A stretch of 64,000 nt of DNA, taken from NCBI GenBank assembly GCA_017305535.1, contig JAFKKN010000009.1, positions 1-64,000 of the forward strand, given 5' to 3'. Made by a program: the position numbers and the translations under genes. Below the pieces are notes generated by a model. It saw only the letters and a list, made by a program, of their open reading frames with translations. It was not told the DNA's origin and searched no databases. The first letter of the stretch is position 1. Every line of letters starts with the position of its first letter. Positions 51,474 to 61,397 of this stretch are shown here, piece by piece. Source of the stretch: Hyphomicrobiales bacterium (GTDB lineage Bacteria > Pseudomonadota > Alphaproteobacteria > Rhizobiales > Xanthobacteraceae).

Positions 51474-52811
51474 TCACGACGACGTCGCCGAATACTCGTT
51501 GCTGATATCCCTGCCGGTGTAATCGATCATCGTCGCGGTGGCGATCAGGCTGACCACCGCGCAGGCGGCGATGTAGATCGCAATCGCGTAGGGTGTTTTG
51601 TATGTGCCGAACAGCCACGTCGCGATCAGCGGTGCCGGGCCGCCGGCGATGACCGACGCGAGCTGATAGCCGAGCGATGCGCCGCTGTAGCGCAACCGGC
51701 CGGTGAAGCTCTCGGCGATCAGCGCGGCCTGCGGTCCGTACATCATGTCGTGCGGAATGAGCGACAGCACGATGGCGAGGAAGATGATCCAGGCCACGCC
51801 CGTGTTCACCATGCCGAAGTAGATGAAGCCGAACACGCCGGTCACCGCGGCTCCGATCATGTACATCGCCTTGCGGCCGATGCGGTCGGAGAGATGGCCG
51901 AAGATCGGAATCGAGAAAAACGACACCACCGATGCCGCCAGCACCGCCGTCAGCAAGAAATCACGCGAGACGTGCAGTGTCCCGACGCCGTAGGCGAAGA
52001 TGAAGGCGGTGAAGATATAGAACGGTGCCTGTTCCGCCATCCGCGCGAAGGCGCATTGGATGATTTCCCAAGGTTGCCGCCGGATCACTTCAAGAATCGG
52101 CGTGCGCTCGATCCGTCGCTCGGCGAGCAGTCGGCTGAACACCGGCGTCTCCAGAATGCCGAGCCGGATGTAGAGGCCGACGGCCACCAGCACCAGGCTA
52201 AGAATGAACGGCACGCGCCAGCCCCAGGCGAGGAATTGCTCGCCGGACATCTGGCTGAAGGCGAGGATCGCAAGATTGGCGAGAAACAATCCGCACGGCA
52301 CGCCGAACTGCGGCCACGATGCCACCAGCCCGCGCGAGGTGTTGGTGCGGGCCCATTCCATCGACAGCAGCACCGAGCCACCCCATTCGCCGCCGACGCC
52401 GACGCCCTGAATGAAGCGCAGAATCGTGAGCAGCACCGCGCCCCAGATGCCGATGGTGGCGTAGGTGGGGACCAGCGCGACCGCGAAAGTCGCAAGTCCC
52501 ATCAGCAGCAGCGTCGCGATCAAGGTGGACTTGCGCCCGATCCGGTCGCCGTAATGTCCAAAGATGGCGGCGCCGATCGGGCGGGCGATAAAGCCGACGG
52601 CATAGATCGCGAAGGCTTCGAGCGTACCGACCCATGGATCGGAATGCGGGAAGAACAGTTTTGCGAAGACCAGTCCTGTGACTGTGCTGTAGAGGAAGAA
52701 ATCGTACCACTCGATCGCCGTGCCGATGGTGGAGGCGAGAACCGCGCGACGCAACTGGATACGATGTTCGGATGGGGAAAGGAGCGCCGAGGCGCTGTCT
52801 GCGGAGGTCAT
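51474..52811 (-). CDS. MFS transporter, metabolite:H+ symporter (MHS) type
   Basis: 445 residues, 12 hydrophobic helices. MHS-subfamily features are ASTIGTAIEWYDFFLYSTVTG at helix 1, the loop motif GHYGDRIGRKSTL between helices 2 and 3, and RFIQGVGVGGEWGGSVLLS at helix 4-5. Relatives carry citrate, alpha-ketoglutarate, shikimate, proline or aromatic acids, so the substrate is open. A GGAGA ribosome-binding site precedes the ATG. No catabolic genes sit beside it to suggest a substrate. Confidence 0.88.
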   Translation of the reverse strand: MTSADSASALLSPSEHRIQLRRAVLASTIGTAIEWYDFFLYSTVTGLVFAKLFFPHSDPWVGTLEAFAIYAVGFIARPIGAAIFGHYGDRIGRKSTLIATLLLMGLATFAVALVPTYATIGIWGAVLLTILRFIQGVGVGGEWGGSVLLSMEWARTNTSRGLVASWPQFGVPCGLFLANLAILAFSQMSGEQFLAWGWRVPFILSLVLVAVGLYIRLGILETPVFSRLLAERRIERTPILEVIRRQPWEIIQCAFARMAEQAPFYIFTAFIFAYGVGTLHVSRDFLLTAVLAASVVSFFSIPIFGHLSDRIGRKAMYMIGAAVTGVFGFIYFGMVNTGVAWIIFLAIVLSLIPHDMMYGPQAALIAESFTGRLRYSGASLGYQLASVIAGGPAPLIATWLFGTYKTPYAIAIYIAACAVVSLIATATMIDYTGRDISNEYSATSS

Positions 52812-52977
52812 GACATTTCTCCGGAATGGCTGCGGCGTGGGAGCCGATCACCGTTCACTCTGGGAAACGCCGCGACATAATTTTTGATGGAACAAGGTGG
52901 ACGGGGTTTCGTTCCATCCAGTTTCTGTTTGGCGGATCACATCTTCGTAAGCAGAGGGCCTATGATGCATGGTCGCA

Positions 52978-54165
52978 CTACAGCACGCGCTGCGAGCCTG
53001 GAATCATCCGCAGCAGTCGTGTCGCGATCCAGCTCGTCGCCATTGTCACCACGAAGGCGATCAGCGCCTTGACGATCGCCGGCCAGTCGAAGTCCAGCAT
53101 CCAGTATTGAATCCACAGGATGAACGCGTAGTGCACCAGGAAGATGCCATAGGCATCGTTCTGCATCGGATCGAGAATGCTCCAGCCCGAGCGTTTCCAG
53201 CGCATGAAGAAGGAGAGGATGGTGAACATCATTCCCGCGCTGAAGATGACGAACAGAACGCTGTAGCTGGCCTCGTACCACATGGGCAACGTGTCGGGAT
53301 TGTCGAGGATTTCGCGCTTGATGTAGATCAGGCCCCACAGCCCGGCGTAAGGGATGAGGGTGACGATCGCCCAGTTGATCCAGTTCGACTTGGCGAGTTG
53401 CCCGTCGGCGGCGAGTACGCCTTCGCTGAAGCGGCCCGCGCCGATGCCCGCGCCGATGAAGAAATACAGCGCGTAGAGCAGCACCCGGCTGGCCTGCACC
53501 GAGAACGGGCCCCATTCGAACCAGTAGCTCGGACCGAAGATCAGGCGCATCGGCACGTAGGCGATACCGGTCACGACCACCAATACGACGAAGAACAGCG
53601 CGGGGTTACTGAAGCCGCGCACCGAGAGGCGATTGATCCAGAACAGTGAATTCGAACTGATGCGAAACAGCGCGCCGGCGGCGAGATCGAACAGCAACAG
53701 CACCCAGACGAACCACACTGGGCCGCTTGGCCACGGTCCGTTGGTCACCATGTTCCACCAGAACGCGCTGAAGCGCAGGTCCGGATGCTCGCGCAACGCC
53801 AGCGCATAGTAGGCAATCGGGATCACCGTGAGCGCGGCGATGACGAACGGCAGTCCGAGACGCAGCAGCCGATCGTAGGCGAAAACGCCGGGCACGCGGC
53901 GCGCAAGGCTCGGCCACACGAACAGGCCCGACAGGAAGAAGAACATCGCCATGAAGAAACTGTCGGTGGCGAGTACGACGAAGTCGAAGCCGAGCCACGA
54001 CTTCGGGTCGGTGTGTCCGAAATAGGTGTACGGAATGACCGCGTGATGGATCACGACCACCACGGTAAGAAACGTCCGCGCGCGATCCAGCGCCAGATTG
54101 CGGCCGTGTGCTGCGGGTGCGATCTCGGGAGCGACGTCGGGCGCGGGATGGGCAATCGACTTCAT
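52978..54165 (-). CDS. Acyltransferase 3 family membrane protein
   Basis: 395 residues with about ten hydrophobic helices. The acyltransferase-3 signature is visible near the N-terminus as [20 protein letters not shown], including the conserved arginine and histidine, and [18 protein letters not shown] follows. Such proteins O-acylate surface glycans, lipids or small molecules. No polysaccharide genes are adjacent, so the acceptor is unknown. Confidence 0.82.
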   Translation of the reverse strand: MKSIAHPAPDVAPEIAPAAHGRNLALDRARTFLTVVVVIHHAVIPYTYFGHTDPKSWLGFDFVVLATDSFFMAMFFFLSGLFVWPSLARRVPGVFAYDRLLRLGLPFVIAALTVIPIAYYALALREHPDLRFSAFWWNMVTNGPWPSGPVWFVWVLLLFDLAAGALFRISSNSLFWINRLSVRGFSNPALFFVVLVVVTGIAYVPMRLIFGPSYWFEWGPFSVQASRVLLYALYFFIGAGIGAGRFSEGVLAADGQLAKSNWINWAIVTLIPYAGLWGLIYIKREILDNPDTLPMWYEASYSVLFVIFSAGMMFTILSFFMRWKRSGWSILDPMQNDAYGIFLVHYAFILWIQYWMLDFDWPAIVKALIAFVVTMATSWIATRLLRMIPGSQRVL

Positions 54166-54276
54166 GCAGCCTCCTGCGCAGCGCGGCAGCCTCTACGACC
54201 CGTGACGGCATCTGACCGCGGCGGGAACCATGTTTCGACGCGGGTGTTATCGCATGAGAATCCTGGAGAGCAAAAG

Positions 54277-54450
54277 ATGAGTATTCTCAAGTGGGCCCTG
54301 ATTTTTCTTGTGGTCTCGATCATCGCGGGATTGCTGGGTTTCACCGGCGTATCCGCGGCATCCGCCGATATCGCGCGCGTGCTGTTCTATATCTTCGTCG
54401 TGATCTTCCTGGTGTTGCTGATTTTGGGGCTGACGATTTTTCGAGCATAG
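54277..54450 (+). CDS. DUF1328 (YtjA-like) small membrane protein
   Basis: 57 residues, almost entirely two hydrophobic helices: [20 protein letters not shown], then [20 protein letters not shown] and a hydrophobic end. This matches the DUF1328/YtjA family, whose members are often stress-induced but lack a defined role. GGAGAG lies ten bases before the ATG at 54277, which excludes longer readings of the frame. Divergent from the acyltransferase. Confidence 0.85.
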   Translation: MSILKWALIFLVVSIIAGLLGFTGVSAASADIARVLFYIFVVIFLVLLILGLTIFRA

Positions 54451-54499
54451 CGGGTCGTACCGCGAGGATCGGCCCGAACGGAACGATCAATACAATCCG

Positions 54500-54530
54500 G
54501 CCCCGGGGAGACAATCTCCGGGGTCTTTCC
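54500..54530 (+). terminator. Probable terminator after the DUF1328 gene
   Basis: CCCCGGGGAGA pairs with TCTCCGGGG across a CAA loop with a two-base bulge, followed by TCTTT. It lies about 50 bp beyond the stop codon and could serve the convergent DUF427 gene as well. Confidence 0.5.
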
Positions 54531-54561
54531 GTGACGAGAAACGGGTTTGCCTCCCGCGCGA

Positions 54562-54927
54562 TCAGGCGGGCGGCAATTCCTCGATGGTGACCTTGTCGGG
54601 ATAGAATGCCAGATGCCCGGCGATCGCGGCCATCGCCGGGTAGGGTGTCTCGTAGCTCCAGATCGCATTGTCGAGGGTCGTTGCATCGGTGCGGATGCTG
54701 AAATAGCTGGCGTCGCCTTTGTACGGGCAATGCGTGACCCGGTCGGTCCGCACCAGCCGCGCCGGGTCGGCATCGGAGCGCGGGATATAGTAGACCGCCG
54801 GATAGGTCGCCTCCCGCAGCGTCAGCGCATGGGTCGTATCGGCGATCACCGTCCCGCCGGCCGAAACGCGGATGCGCCTGGCGGTGGGCTCGATGGTGAT
54901 GGGATGGTCGGGGCCGGGAATTTTCAT
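54562..54927 (-). CDS. DUF427 domain protein
   Basis: About 121 residues of a single DUF427 beta-fold: VSAGGTVIADTTHALTLREA, AVYYIPRSDADPARL, THCPYKGDASYFSI and NAIWSYETPYPAMAAIAGHL are the family's ordered motifs. The biochemical role is undefined. The ATG at 54927 has GAGG seven bases upstream; the two-codon extension to a TTG is unlikely. Confidence 0.85.
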   Translation of the reverse strand: MKIPGPDHPITIEPTARRIRVSAGGTVIADTTHALTLREATYPAVYYIPRSDADPARLVRTDRVTHCPYKGDASYFSIRTDATTLDNAIWSYETPYPAMAAIAGHLAFYPDKVTIEELPPA

Positions 54928-55070
54928 CGGCAACCTCGTAAGGCGCCAGCCTCGATGCCGGGGGCGATCGGGCGGGCTATTGATGGTGAATCGGATATAG
55001 TAACCTCAACATGCCGGAAACAGGGCCGCGTCAGGTCGCGGACGCCCGACCGGTCGCCTGGAGAATAATG

Positions 55071-55304
55071 ATGCCGATGGACGCCCGCGATATCGAATCC
55101 ATGATCAAGGCTGCGATACCCGACGCCGAGGTGACGATCCGGGATCTCGCCGGCGATGGCGACCATTACGCCGCGACGGTGATCTCGGAATCGTTCCGGG
55201 GCAAGTCGCGCGTGCAACAGCACCAGATCGTCTACCAGTCGCTGCGAGGGCAGATGGGTGGTGTGCTTCACGCGCTGGCGCTTCAGACTGGCGTGCCGGA
55301 CTGA
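55071..55304 (+). CDS. BolA/IbaG family protein
   Basis: About 77 residues: DARDIESMIKAAIPDAEVTI, DGDHYAATVISESFRGKSRV and QQHQIVYQSLRGQMGG are typical BolA-fold segments, with the conserved histidine in QQHQIVY. BolA-family proteins pair with monothiol glutaredoxins to handle [2Fe-2S] clusters; grxD is about 3.8 kb downstream in this window. Start codons at 55068, 55071 and 55077 all lie after GGAGAATA; 55071 has the best spacing. Confidence 0.85.
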   Translation: MPMDARDIESMIKAAIPDAEVTIRDLAGDGDHYAATVISESFRGKSRVQQHQIVYQSLRGQMGGVLHALALQTGVPD

Positions 55305-55340
55305 CACAATCGATTCGCCGGTGAGGGTGGGGAGCGGCGC

Positions 55341-56561
55341 ATGACGCAGGCTGGACAACGCAGGACCTTGCTGCGCGAGCGAAACCCGCAACAGCATCAC
55401 CGCGTCACCTTTGTCGAACTGTTCTTCGATCTGGTCTTCGTCTTCGCGGTCACCCAGATTTCCCACACGCTGCTGGCGCATTTCACGCCGCTCGGCATGG
55501 TGCAGGTCGGCGTCCTGATGCTGGCGGTGTGGTGGGTCTGGGTCTTCATGTCCTGGGTCACCAACTGGCTCGATCCGGAGCGGACGCCGGTTCGTGTCAT
55601 GCTGTTCGTGATGATGGTCGCTGGCCTGTTGCTGTCGACGTCGATCCCGAAGGCATTCGACGACCGCGGCCTGATCTTCGCGCTGGCCTATGTCTTCATG
55701 CAGTTGGGGCGCTCGATCTTCTTCGTCTTTGCGGTGCCGAAATCCGAGACCGGCCATCGCCGCAATTTCATGCGCATCTCGATCTGGATCGCGACGAGCG
55801 GCGTGTTCTGGATTGTCGGTGGTCTTGCCGATCCGCAGACGCGGCTCTGGCTGTGGCTGATCGCGCTCGCCATCGAATATTCCGGCCCGGCCATGCGCTT
55901 CCGCACGCCCGGCCTCGGCGCATCCTCGATGCAGGATTGGGACGTCGAGGGCGGCCACATGGCGGAGCGCTGCGCGCTGTTCATCATCATCGCGCTCGGA
56001 GAATCCATCGTCGTCACCGGCGCGACCTTCAGCGAAACGGCGTGGACATGGACCAGTGCATTCGCATTTGTCATCGCGCTGCTCGGCTCAATCGCGATGT
56101 GGTGGATTTATTTCCACATCGGCGCGGAAGCCGGATCGCACCGGATTTCCAATGCCGACGAGAGCGGCCGGATGGCGCGGCTGGCCTACACTTATATTCA
56201 TTTGTTTATCGTGATCGGCATCGTGGTCTGCGCGGTGGGCGACGAGATGCTGCTGGCGCATCCGGGCGGCCATGACGGTCACAGCGGCACGAAGGAATTG
56301 CTCGCCATGATCGGCGGGCCGCTGATCTATCTCGCCGGCGTCATCCTGTTCAAGCGCACCATTCGCGGCCATCTGCAATTGTCGCATCTGGTCGGCATCG
56401 GGTTGTTGATTGTGCTGATCCCGTTCGGGGCGATGCTGTCGCCGCTGTGGCTCTCAGCGACGACGACGGCGATTCTGATGCTGGTCGCGGCATGGGAGGC
56501 GATTTCGCTTGGCTCGCCCGAAGCGTCAGCCGAGCCTCACACCGAGGCCACCAGCGCGTGA
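55341..56561 (+). CDS. Low temperature requirement A (LtrA) family membrane protein
   Basis: 406 residues, about ten helices. The family start RNPQQHHRVTFVELFFDLVF is followed by FAVTQISHTLLAHFT. A conserved HMAERCALFIIIALGESIVV segment sits mid-protein, near residues 210-230. LtrA was first linked to cold growth in Listeria, but the molecular function is unknown. GGGGAG precedes the ATG. The last 25 bases overlap the 3' end of the convergent egtD gene. Confidence 0.86.
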   Translation: MTQAGQRRTLLRERNPQQHHRVTFVELFFDLVFVFAVTQISHTLLAHFTPLGMVQVGVLMLAVWWVWVFMSWVTNWLDPERTPVRVMLFVMMVAGLLLSTSIPKAFDDRGLIFALAYVFMQLGRSIFFVFAVPKSETGHRRNFMRISIWIATSGVFWIVGGLADPQTRLWLWLIALAIEYSGPAMRFRTPGLGASSMQDWDVEGGHMAERCALFIIIALGESIVVTGATFSETAWTWTSAFAFVIALLGSIAMWWIYFHIGAEAGSHRISNADESGRMARLAYTYIHLFIVIGIVVCAVGDEMLLAHPGGHDGHSGTKELLAMIGGPLIYLAGVILFKRTIRGHLQLSHLVGIGLLIVLIPFGAMLSPLWLSATTTAILMLVAAWEAISLGSPEASAEPHTEATSA

Positions 56562-57508
56562 ACCGAAAACAGGTTGTCGTCGTCGGTCCATGAGACCTGC
56601 GGCGTCCAGCCCGTGCTTTTCGCCAGCGTATTGAAGCGCTCCAGGCTGTATTTATAGCTGTTCTCGGTATGGATGCTCTCGCCGGCGCGGAACGAAACAT
56701 TCTTGCCAAGAATGCGTACGGTTTGCGCCTTGCGGCTCACCAGATGCATCTCGATGCGGTGGCGCTCGCGATTATAGATCGCGCGATGCGTGAACGCCGC
56801 GAGATCGAAGTCGCCGCCGAGTTCACGGTCGATGCGCGCCAGCAGGTTAAGATTGAAGCGCGCGGTGACGCCGGCCGCGTCGTTATAGGCGGCGTGCAAC
56901 ACACGGTCGCTCTTCTCGAGATCGACGCCGATCAGCATCAGCGCGCCGGGGCCGAGAATCTCCCGCGCGCTGCGGAGGAAGGCGCAAGCCTCGTGCGGCT
57001 CGAAATTGCCCAGCGTCGAGCCGGGGAAGAAGCCGACCTTCGGCATATCGGCGACGATTTTCGGCAATTCGAACGGCGCGGTGAAGTCGGCGACGACCGG
57101 CGCGACCCGCAGAGTCGGGAAATCGTGCTGCAAGGCGCTCGCTTGTGCTTTGAGGAAGTCGCCGGAAATATCCACGGGGACGTAGGCGCCGATCCGGCAG
57201 TGCTGCAACAACAGCCGGACCTTGGTGGTGGCGCCGGCGCCGAATTCCACCAGCGCCGCGCCCTCGGGAATGATCGCCGCGATCTCGCTGCTACGTGCGC
57301 GCAGGATGCCGAGCTCGGTGCGTGTCGGATAGTATTCCGGCAGCACGGTAATCTGCTCAAACAACTCGGAGCCCGCGGCGTCGTAGAAATATTTCGGCGA
57401 TAGCTGTTTCGGTTGCCGGCTCAGGCCGTCCAGCACATCGGCGGCGAAGGCCGAGGTTTGCGGATCGAAACGCTGGGCTTTGGCCAGGGCGGCGACGTGG
57501 GCGTTCAT
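56537..57508 (-). CDS. egtD: L-histidine N-alpha-methyltransferase EgtD
   Basis: 323 residues. The EgtD fold begins LSRQPKQLSPKYFYDAAGSE, with the SAM motif LVEFGAGATTKVRLLLQH and VPVDISGDFLKAQASALQ. FFPGSTLGNFEPHEACAFL and LIGVDLEKSDRVLHAAYND are further hallmarks. It trimethylates histidine to hercynine using SAM. The start lies 30 bp after the egtB stop, so the two are one operon, transcribed from egtB. Confidence 0.94.
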   Translation of the reverse strand: MNAHVAALAKAQRFDPQTSAFAADVLDGLSRQPKQLSPKYFYDAAGSELFEQITVLPEYYPTRTELGILRARSSEIAAIIPEGAALVEFGAGATTKVRLLLQHCRIGAYVPVDISGDFLKAQASALQHDFPTLRVAPVVADFTAPFELPKIVADMPKVGFFPGSTLGNFEPHEACAFLRSAREILGPGALMLIGVDLEKSDRVLHAAYNDAAGVTARFNLNLLARIDRELGGDFDLAAFTHRAIYNRERHRIEMHLVSRKAQTVRILGKNVSFRAGESIHTENSYKYSLERFNTLAKSTGWTPQVSWTDDDNLFSVHALVASV

Positions 57509-57538
57509 GGGAAACTCCTGGCGTTCGGATGCGGCGGA

Positions 57539-58807
57539 TCAATCGCCGTAGTCGGCTAGGCGCAGTCCGGTGAACTGCCAGCGATGGTGCGGATAAAAGA
57601 AGTTGCGATAGGTCACGCGGCTGTGGCCTTGCGGTGTCGCCAGCGACGAACCGCGGAGTACGAGCTGGTTGACCATGAACTTGCCGTTGTATTCGCCGAG
57701 CGCGCCTTCGATGGCGCGATAGCCGGGATAGGGCGCGTAGGCGCTCCGGGTCCACTGCCAGACGATGCCATAGGCGTCGTCGAGGAGGCCGGCGCGCGCC
57801 GCCACCTCCCATTCCATCTCGGTCGGCAGATGCTTGCCGCGCCAGCGTGCGAAGGCATCGGCTTCGTAGTAGCTGACATGCATCACCGGTGCGTCGAGGT
57901 CGAGCGGCTGCAAACCGCCGAGCGACATCACGCGCCACGCGCCATCAACCTTGTGCCAGTGGCCGGGGGCGTCCCATTGCTCGGCGCTTGCCTTGGCGAA
58001 GCCATCCATCAGCCACAAGGTCGGCGTGCGGTAACCGCCGTCGTCGATGAAGGCGAGCCACTCGCGGTTGGTGACGAGGTGCCGCGCCAATTTCACCGGA
58101 CCGACCAGCGCGCGGTGCGCCGGCTTCTCGTTGTCGAAATGAAACGTCTCGGCGGCATGGCCGATGCTGTGGATGCCTTCCTTGAGTTCGCACCACGTTT
58201 CGCCACTGCGGGCCGAGGCGGGCGGTGTCCAGGCGGGATCGTAGGCCGGATACAGCGGGTTCTGCGCGAAGGCGTGCAGGATGTCGGTCAGCATCAATTC
58301 CTGATGCTGCTGCTCGTGATTGAGCCCGACCTCCACCAGCGGCGCGAGCTGGGCCAGCTTCTCGGGCGCCGCCTCGTTGAAGAACTTCAGCACCGCCGCA
58401 TCGACGTGGCGGCGATAAGCGGTCACGTCCGCCGTGCCGGGGCGGGTGAGGTGGCCGCGTTCGGCGCGGGCGTGACGCGGCCCGGCGCTGACGTAATAGG
58501 AATTGAACAGGAAGGCGTAGTCTGGATCGAACGGCCGGTAGCCGGGACAATGCGGCCCGAGCAAAAATTGTTCGAAGAACCAGGTGGTGTGGGCGCGGTG
58601 CCACTTCGCCGGGCTGGCGTCCGGCATCGATTGCACCGCCTGATCTTCGGGGCTCAGCGGGGCCGCCCGGCGCTCGGTCTCGTCGCGAACGGCGCGATAG
58701 GCTTCGGAAAGGCGGGCAACGAGGTTCGCCCCGGACAGCTCGGAGCCATCCGGGTGGGCAGAACGGTCGGCTGACAAGCGGTCGGCCGCGGATGCGGATT
58801 GCGTCAC
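57539..58807 (-). CDS. egtB: Ergothioneine sulfoxide-type synthase EgtB
   Basis: 422 residues. The DinB-like N-terminal domain holds the iron ligands: KWHRAHTTWFFEQFLLG and the HX3HXE motif in NHEQQHQELMLTDIL. The C-terminal FGE-sulfatase domain (about 165-420) has HVSYYEADAFARWRGKHLPT and WEVAARAG. It forms the C-S bond of ergothioneine on hercynine. The start is a GTG at 58807, supported by GGAGA six bases upstream; the frame continues upstream without family similarity. First gene of the egtB-egtD unit; no egtE-like lyase is nearby. Confidence 0.92.
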   Translation of the reverse strand: MTQSASAADRLSADRSAHPDGSELSGANLVARLSEAYRAVRDETERRAAPLSPEDQAVQSMPDASPAKWHRAHTTWFFEQFLLGPHCPGYRPFDPDYAFLFNSYYVSAGPRHARAERGHLTRPGTADVTAYRRHVDAAVLKFFNEAAPEKLAQLAPLVEVGLNHEQQHQELMLTDILHAFAQNPLYPAYDPAWTPPASARSGETWCELKEGIHSIGHAAETFHFDNEKPAHRALVGPVKLARHLVTNREWLAFIDDGGYRTPTLWLMDGFAKASAEQWDAPGHWHKVDGAWRVMSLGGLQPLDLDAPVMHVSYYEADAFARWRGKHLPTEMEWEVAARAGLLDDAYGIVWQWTRSAYAPYPGYRAIEGALGEYNGKFMVNQLVLRGSSLATPQGHSRVTYRNFFYPHHRWQFTGLRLADYGD

Positions 58808-59088
58808 GGAAATCTCCGGTTCAGAGAAAAACGCGGCTGCGACAGATGGGTTCCGAAGAAAAATTCTGTCAGCGGTCAACTTAGGATCGCGGATCGCGAT
58901 GTTAACCCCGCCAAAGGACAAAGACCTTGCGCCGGGCAGGGGGCAGGCCCGCGCATGACGCAGCGGTGATCGGTGAACAAACCCGAAAACCGAGCATTTT
59001 TCTTGGGATGCAAAGGCTTTCGGGCTACATATATGAGCAGCAGGTTGGTTCGCGGGCGGTCGCGAACGACGCCGCAAGAGGACGCAAG

Positions 59089-59417
<329 letters not shown>

Positions 59418-59421
<4 letters not shown>

Positions 59422-59966
59422 CACCGTTCTCACGACAGATCGGCGCGACGCGTTACGACGTCGTCGTCGCCGACATCACGACACTTGATGTCGATGCCAT
59501 CGTCAACGCGGCGAACAATTCGTTGCTAGGCGGTGGTGGCGTCGACGGCGCGATTCATTGGGCCGCCGGACCCGACTTGCTGGCCGAATGCCGCGGGTTG
59601 GGCGGCTGCGCCACCGGCGACGCCAGGATCACCAAAGGCTATCGGTTGCCGGCCCGTCATGTCATCCATGCGGTGGGTCCGGTCTGGCATGGCGGCCAAC
59701 GGGGCGAGGAGGCGGAGCTGGCCTCCTGCTACCGCCGCGCCATGCAGCTTGCGGCCGAGCACGATCTGCGCTCCATCGCCTTCTCCGCGATCTCCACCGG
59801 CGTCTACGGCTTTCCCGCTGACCGCGCGGCGCGGATCGCCATCGCCACGACTATTGCCACCGTCGCCACGGCGCGCGAGGTGGAGCGGGTGATTTTCTGC
59901 TGCTTCTCGGAACCAAGCGCCGAGTTGCATCGCCGGGCGCTCGGCGATGCCGCATCCTCTTGCTAA
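59418..59966 (+). CDS. Macro-domain ADP-ribose/O-acetyl-ADP-ribose hydrolase
   Basis: The macro-domain core begins [20 protein letters not shown], with the ADP-ribose motif [20 protein letters not shown], and later [13 protein letters not shown] for the phosphate loop. Family enzymes deacetylate O-acetyl-ADP-ribose or remove ADP-ribose. No ATG, GTG or TTG lies in frame between the stop at 59319 and the TTG at 59523, which would delete the NAAN motif. I therefore place the start at CTG 59418, overlapping the grxD stop as CTGA. A start at another rare codon, or a defective gene, cannot be excluded. Confidence 0.72.
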
Positions 59967-60015
59967 GCATTCTCCGGCCACGCATTCTCCGGATCGGGAC
60001 GGAGAGCAGAACCAC

Positions 60016-61302
60016 ATGAATGCAAGATCGATGATCGGCCGGCTGGTTGGTGCGGCCGCGGTATGTTTCGCGGTAGCGACCGCGGCGCGTGCCGAAGGGA
60101 CATTCGACATTCCCGCAGGCGCCACATTCTCGCAGGCAAAACTTGCGAAGATCGCCGACTTCTTCAACAACGAGATCGTGCAAGGCAAAATTCCCGGCGC
60201 GGTGCTGGTGATCCATCAGCACGGCAAACCGGTCTACACCGGCCTGTTCGGCGTTCGCGACGTCGCGACCAAACTGCCGATGTCGCTCGACACCATCTTC
60301 CGCATTTCGTCGATGACCAAGCCGATCACCAGCGTCGCGGCGATGATGCTGATCGATGAGGGCAAGCTGAAACTCGACGACCCGGTTTCGAAATACATTC
60401 CCTCGTTCGCCAACATGAAAGTCGGCGTTGCGAAGAAGACGCCGGAGGGCAAGGACGAGCTTGAGCTGGTGCCGCTGCAGCGGCCGATCACCGTGCTCGA
60501 CCTGATGCGGCACACTTCCGGCATCACCTACGGATTCTATGGCGACAGCCCGGTGCGCAAGGCCTATGCCGGTGCCAACATCTTCGACGGCGATCCCGAT
60601 AATGCGGAATTCGCCGAACGAATTGCAAAGCTGCCGTTACAGGAGCAGCCGGGCACACTGTGGGACTACGGCCATTCCACCGATATTCTCGGTCGCGTGA
60701 TTGAGGTGGTGTCCGGCAAATCGCTTTATCAGTTCGAGAAAGGCGTTCTGCTCGATCCGCTGGGCATGGTCAACACCGGCTTCTATGTCACCGATCCTGC
60801 CAAGCGCGATCTGGTGGCGCAGCCGATGCCGAACGACAGCAATTTTCGCGTCGGCTATACGTTGAACCCGCTGGTACCGCGCAAGCGCGAGGCCGGCACC
60901 GGCGGCATGATCTCGACGCCTCACGACTACGCGCGTTTCGCGCAGATGATCCTCAATGGTGGAACGCTGGATGGCCGGCAGATTTTGAGCCCGAAAGCGT
61001 TCAAGGAAATGACCACCGATCACGTCGGACCCGGTTCGGGGATCGCGCGCGACTGGGCCTATTTCCCCGGCGACGGTTTCGGCTTCGGCCTCGGCTTCGC
61101 GGTGCGCACCGATCCCGGCAACGCCAAGCCGCCGCCGCCAGGCGACCTCGGCGAATTGAAGTGGGATGGCGCCAGCGGTTGTTACTTCGTGATCGATCCG
61201 AAGCAGGACATGTTCTTCGTGCTGATGGAGCAGACGCCAAGCGAGCGCCAACGCATCCAGCGCACGGTGAAGCAACTGGTGTATGAAGCGCTGGAGAAGT
61301 AG
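60016..61302 (+). CDS. Exported serine hydrolase, beta-lactamase class C family
   Basis: 428 residues. The signal peptide MNARSMIGRLVGAAAVCFAV...ARA is cleaved near residue 27. The beta-lactamase/transpeptidase fold has SxxK as SSMTK near residue 100, a Tyr motif YGHSTDILG in the position of YxN, and a Gly-rich HDYARFAQMILNGG segment. Related enzymes are esterases (EstB-like), D-peptidases or lactamases; resistance should not be assumed. GGAGAG precedes the ATG at 60016. Confidence 0.84.
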   Translation: MNARSMIGRLVGAAAVCFAVATAARAEGTFDIPAGATFSQAKLAKIADFFNNEIVQGKIPGAVLVIHQHGKPVYTGLFGVRDVATKLPMSLDTIFRISSMTKPITSVAAMMLIDEGKLKLDDPVSKYIPSFANMKVGVAKKTPEGKDELELVPLQRPITVLDLMRHTSGITYGFYGDSPVRKAYAGANIFDGDPDNAEFAERIAKLPLQEQPGTLWDYGHSTDILGRVIEVVSGKSLYQFEKGVLLDPLGMVNTGFYVTDPAKRDLVAQPMPNDSNFRVGYTLNPLVPRKREAGTGGMISTPHDYARFAQMILNGGTLDGRQILSPKAFKEMTTDHVGPGSGIARDWAYFPGDGFGFGLGFAVRTDPGNAKPPPPGDLGELKWDGASGCYFVIDPKQDMFFVLMEQTPSERQRIQRTVKQLVYEALEK

Positions 61303-61327
61303 GGCGTCAGGCTTTCACGACCTGCTG

Positions 61328-61358
61328 CGTCATGCCCGCGACAAGCGCGGGCATGACG
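61328..61358. repeat. Single-hairpin copy of the dispersed palindromic repeat
   Basis: CGTCATGCCCGCG-ACAAG-CGCGGGCATGACG is a perfect 13-bp palindrome and equals the right half of the 90-bp repeats elsewhere. It lies between convergent genes and could act as a bidirectional transcript end. Confidence 0.8.
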
Positions 61359-61397
61359 ATGGTGAGGTGAGGGGAATATTAGCGTTGCGTCTGCAAC

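Noticed and set aside
60016-61302. Beta-lactamase resistance gene
   Set aside because: The SxxK and Tyr motifs fit the broad serine hydrolase/esterase superfamily, and nothing distinguishes a true lactamase.
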